Below are positions 4,901-5,486 of a stretch of DNA of 5,486 nt, one piece after another. The stretch is from SIG459 sp045538735. Its GTDB lineage: Bacteria > Bacillota > Clostridia > Oscillospirales > Oscillospiraceae. Each line of letters begins with the position of its first letter. Within the stretch, counting starts at the first letter, position 1. The stretch is from contig JAZSRY010000033.1 in assembly GCA_045538735.1 (NCBI GenBank), positions 1-5,486 on the forward strand, given 5' to 3'. A program made the translations under genes and the position numbers. The notes beneath the pieces are model-generated. The model ran no database searches, was not told the DNA's origin, and saw only the letters and a program-made list of their open reading frames with translations.

Positions 4901-4905
4901 GGTGA
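4900..4905 (+). promoter_or_regulatory. Ribosome binding site of the SH3 gene, touching the LRR stop codon
   Basis: AGGTGA lies 7 nt before the ATG at 4913. Its first base is the last base of the LRR stop codon (TAA 4898-4900), an arrangement typical of translational coupling. No promoter or terminator fits in the 12-nt gap. Confidence 0.8.
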
Positions 4906-4912
4906 AAGTTAA

Positions 4913-5486
4913 ATGAAAAAAATTATAATTATTCTGCTTAGCCTTGTTTTGCTCGCTGGCCTTGGAGTGCGCGCGATTCAGCATACGGACATCCTGCCCG
5001 CAGTAGCCGATATGCTGACGGCAGCTCCGCCTCCCACTCCTACACCGGAGCCTACGCCTGCTCCGACTCCCAAGCCTATTCCCAAGCCTACACCGCCCTC
5101 CACCCCCGAACCCACTCCAACCCCCATTCCCGTTCCTGACTGCGCTGAAACTCTTGTTCAGCTTGACCGCAGCCCTGCAATTTTGATGCTTCTCAATCGT
5201 GGTGACACGGTGGATGTGGTTGGCGAGTTTGATGAAGAGCACTACGCCATCAAAACCGAAGCGGGTTACGGATTGGTGGAAAAGCAGCTTCTCCGTATGG
5301 AGGGCGAGGCTGCCTATGAGCCCTGGACGGGCTATGCCAAAAGCGGCGCTGCGGTATATGATAACTACCAGCTCCGTGGCGCTCCCGTGACCACTCTTAG
5401 CACCAACACCGAATGCCAGGTCATTGATGAGCTTGCATATTGCTATGTTGTGCAGTCCGGCGAGGATATTACCTATGTAAGCAAAG
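4913..5486 (+). CDS. Membrane-anchored or secreted SH3-like protein with Thr/Pro linker (3' end outside window)
   Basis: 191 complete codons are open to the right edge. Residues 2-3 are Lys and residues 4-19 are strongly hydrophobic (IIIILLSLVLLAGLGV), giving either a signal anchor or a signal peptide with possible cleavage near VRA-21; there is no lipobox cysteine. Residues 39-75 form a proline-rich linker of TPxP steps, a typical cell-wall-spanning spacer. Residues 79-128 form a first SH3-like domain (LNRGDTVDVVGEF...GYGLVEKQLLR). Residues 145-191 begin a second (GAAVYDNYQLRG...NTECQVID...YCYVV), paralogous to the left-edge gene. The ATG at 4913 is fixed by AGGTGA at 7 nt. Its place 12 nt after the LRR gene implies a shared transcript and likely a shared task at the cell surface. 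Peptidoglycan or protein binding is possible for SH3 domains, but the ligand is not visible. Confidence 0.9.
   Translation, partial: MKKIIIILLSLVLLAGLGVRAIQHTDILPAVADMLTAAPPPTPTPEPTPAPTPKPIPKPTPPSTPEPTPTPIPVPDCAETLVQLDRSPAILMLLNRGDTVDVVGEFDEEHYAIKTEAGYGLVEKQLLRMEGEAAYEPWTGYAKSGAAVYDNYQLRGAPVTTLSTNTECQVIDELAYCYVVQSGEDITYVSK
5027..5137 (+). repeat. Thr/Pro-rich linker-coding repeat
   Basis: Residues 39-75 alternate proline with Thr, Lys, Glu or Ala (PTPTPEPTPAPTPKP...). At DNA level this is a degenerate cct/ccc-acx repeat, prone to length change. It separates the N-terminal hydrophobic segment from the SH3 domains. Confidence 0.85.

Noticed and set aside
3584..5242. Long open frame of 552 codons on the minus strand
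   Set aside because: It lies antisense to the LRR and SH3 genes, has no ribosome binding site, and its translation is a low-complexity mirror of the Cys repeats and the proline linker (Gly/Arg-rich). It reflects the codon bias of the sense genes.

Overview
The window looks like chromosomal DNA from a low-to-mid GC anaerobic Firmicute, most likely a gut Clostridia (Oscillospiraceae or Lachnospiraceae type). The reasons are AGGTGA-type ribosome binding sites 7 nt from ATG, a near-consensus sigma-A promoter, and secreted proteins built from Cys-rich 'GHSYEATVTPPTC' repeats and Cys-containing leucine-rich repeats (LRRs), which I associate with that group from memory. No rRNA, tRNA, CRISPR, transposase or phage gene is visible.

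Layout from left to right. (1) Positions 1-271 hold the 3' end of a gene for a secreted or anchored SH3-like protein with a Gly5 tail. (2) Positions 281-312 form a perfect 14-bp hairpin terminator with an A-tract on one side and a T-tract on the other, so it can serve both strands. (3) Positions 313-470 are non-coding, with a degenerate dispersed-type repeat and a GNRA-loop hairpin that folds best in minus-strand RNA. (4) Positions 471-653 on the minus strand encode a 60-residue ribbon-helix-helix (RHH) DNA-binding protein that converges on the terminator. (5) Positions 654-832 are an AT-rich divergent control region. It has a strong plus-strand promoter (TTGACA-N17-TACAAT), a weaker minus-strand promoter overlapping it, and a leader of about 110 nt. 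(6) Positions 833-4900 encode a 1355-residue secreted protein with two tandem LRR modules, three Cys-rich repeat blocks and an uncharacterised C-terminal domain. (7) From 4913 past the right edge runs a second SH3 protein with an N-terminal hydrophobic segment, a Thr/Pro-rich linker and two SH3-like domains. It is paralogous to the gene at the left edge.

How the parts may work together: the giant LRR protein and the downstream SH3 protein are 12 nt apart, and the second ribosome binding site touches the first stop codon, so they are very probably one transcription unit with coupled translation. The LRR protein has a signal peptide but no visible wall or membrane anchor, while the SH3 protein has a possible membrane anchor and an extended linker. 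A surface-exposed pair is a reasonable inference, not a demonstrated fact. A related SH3 gene ends just upstream, so the locus may be a tandem array of LRR+SH3 cassettes. The divergent RHH gene is the obvious candidate local regulator.
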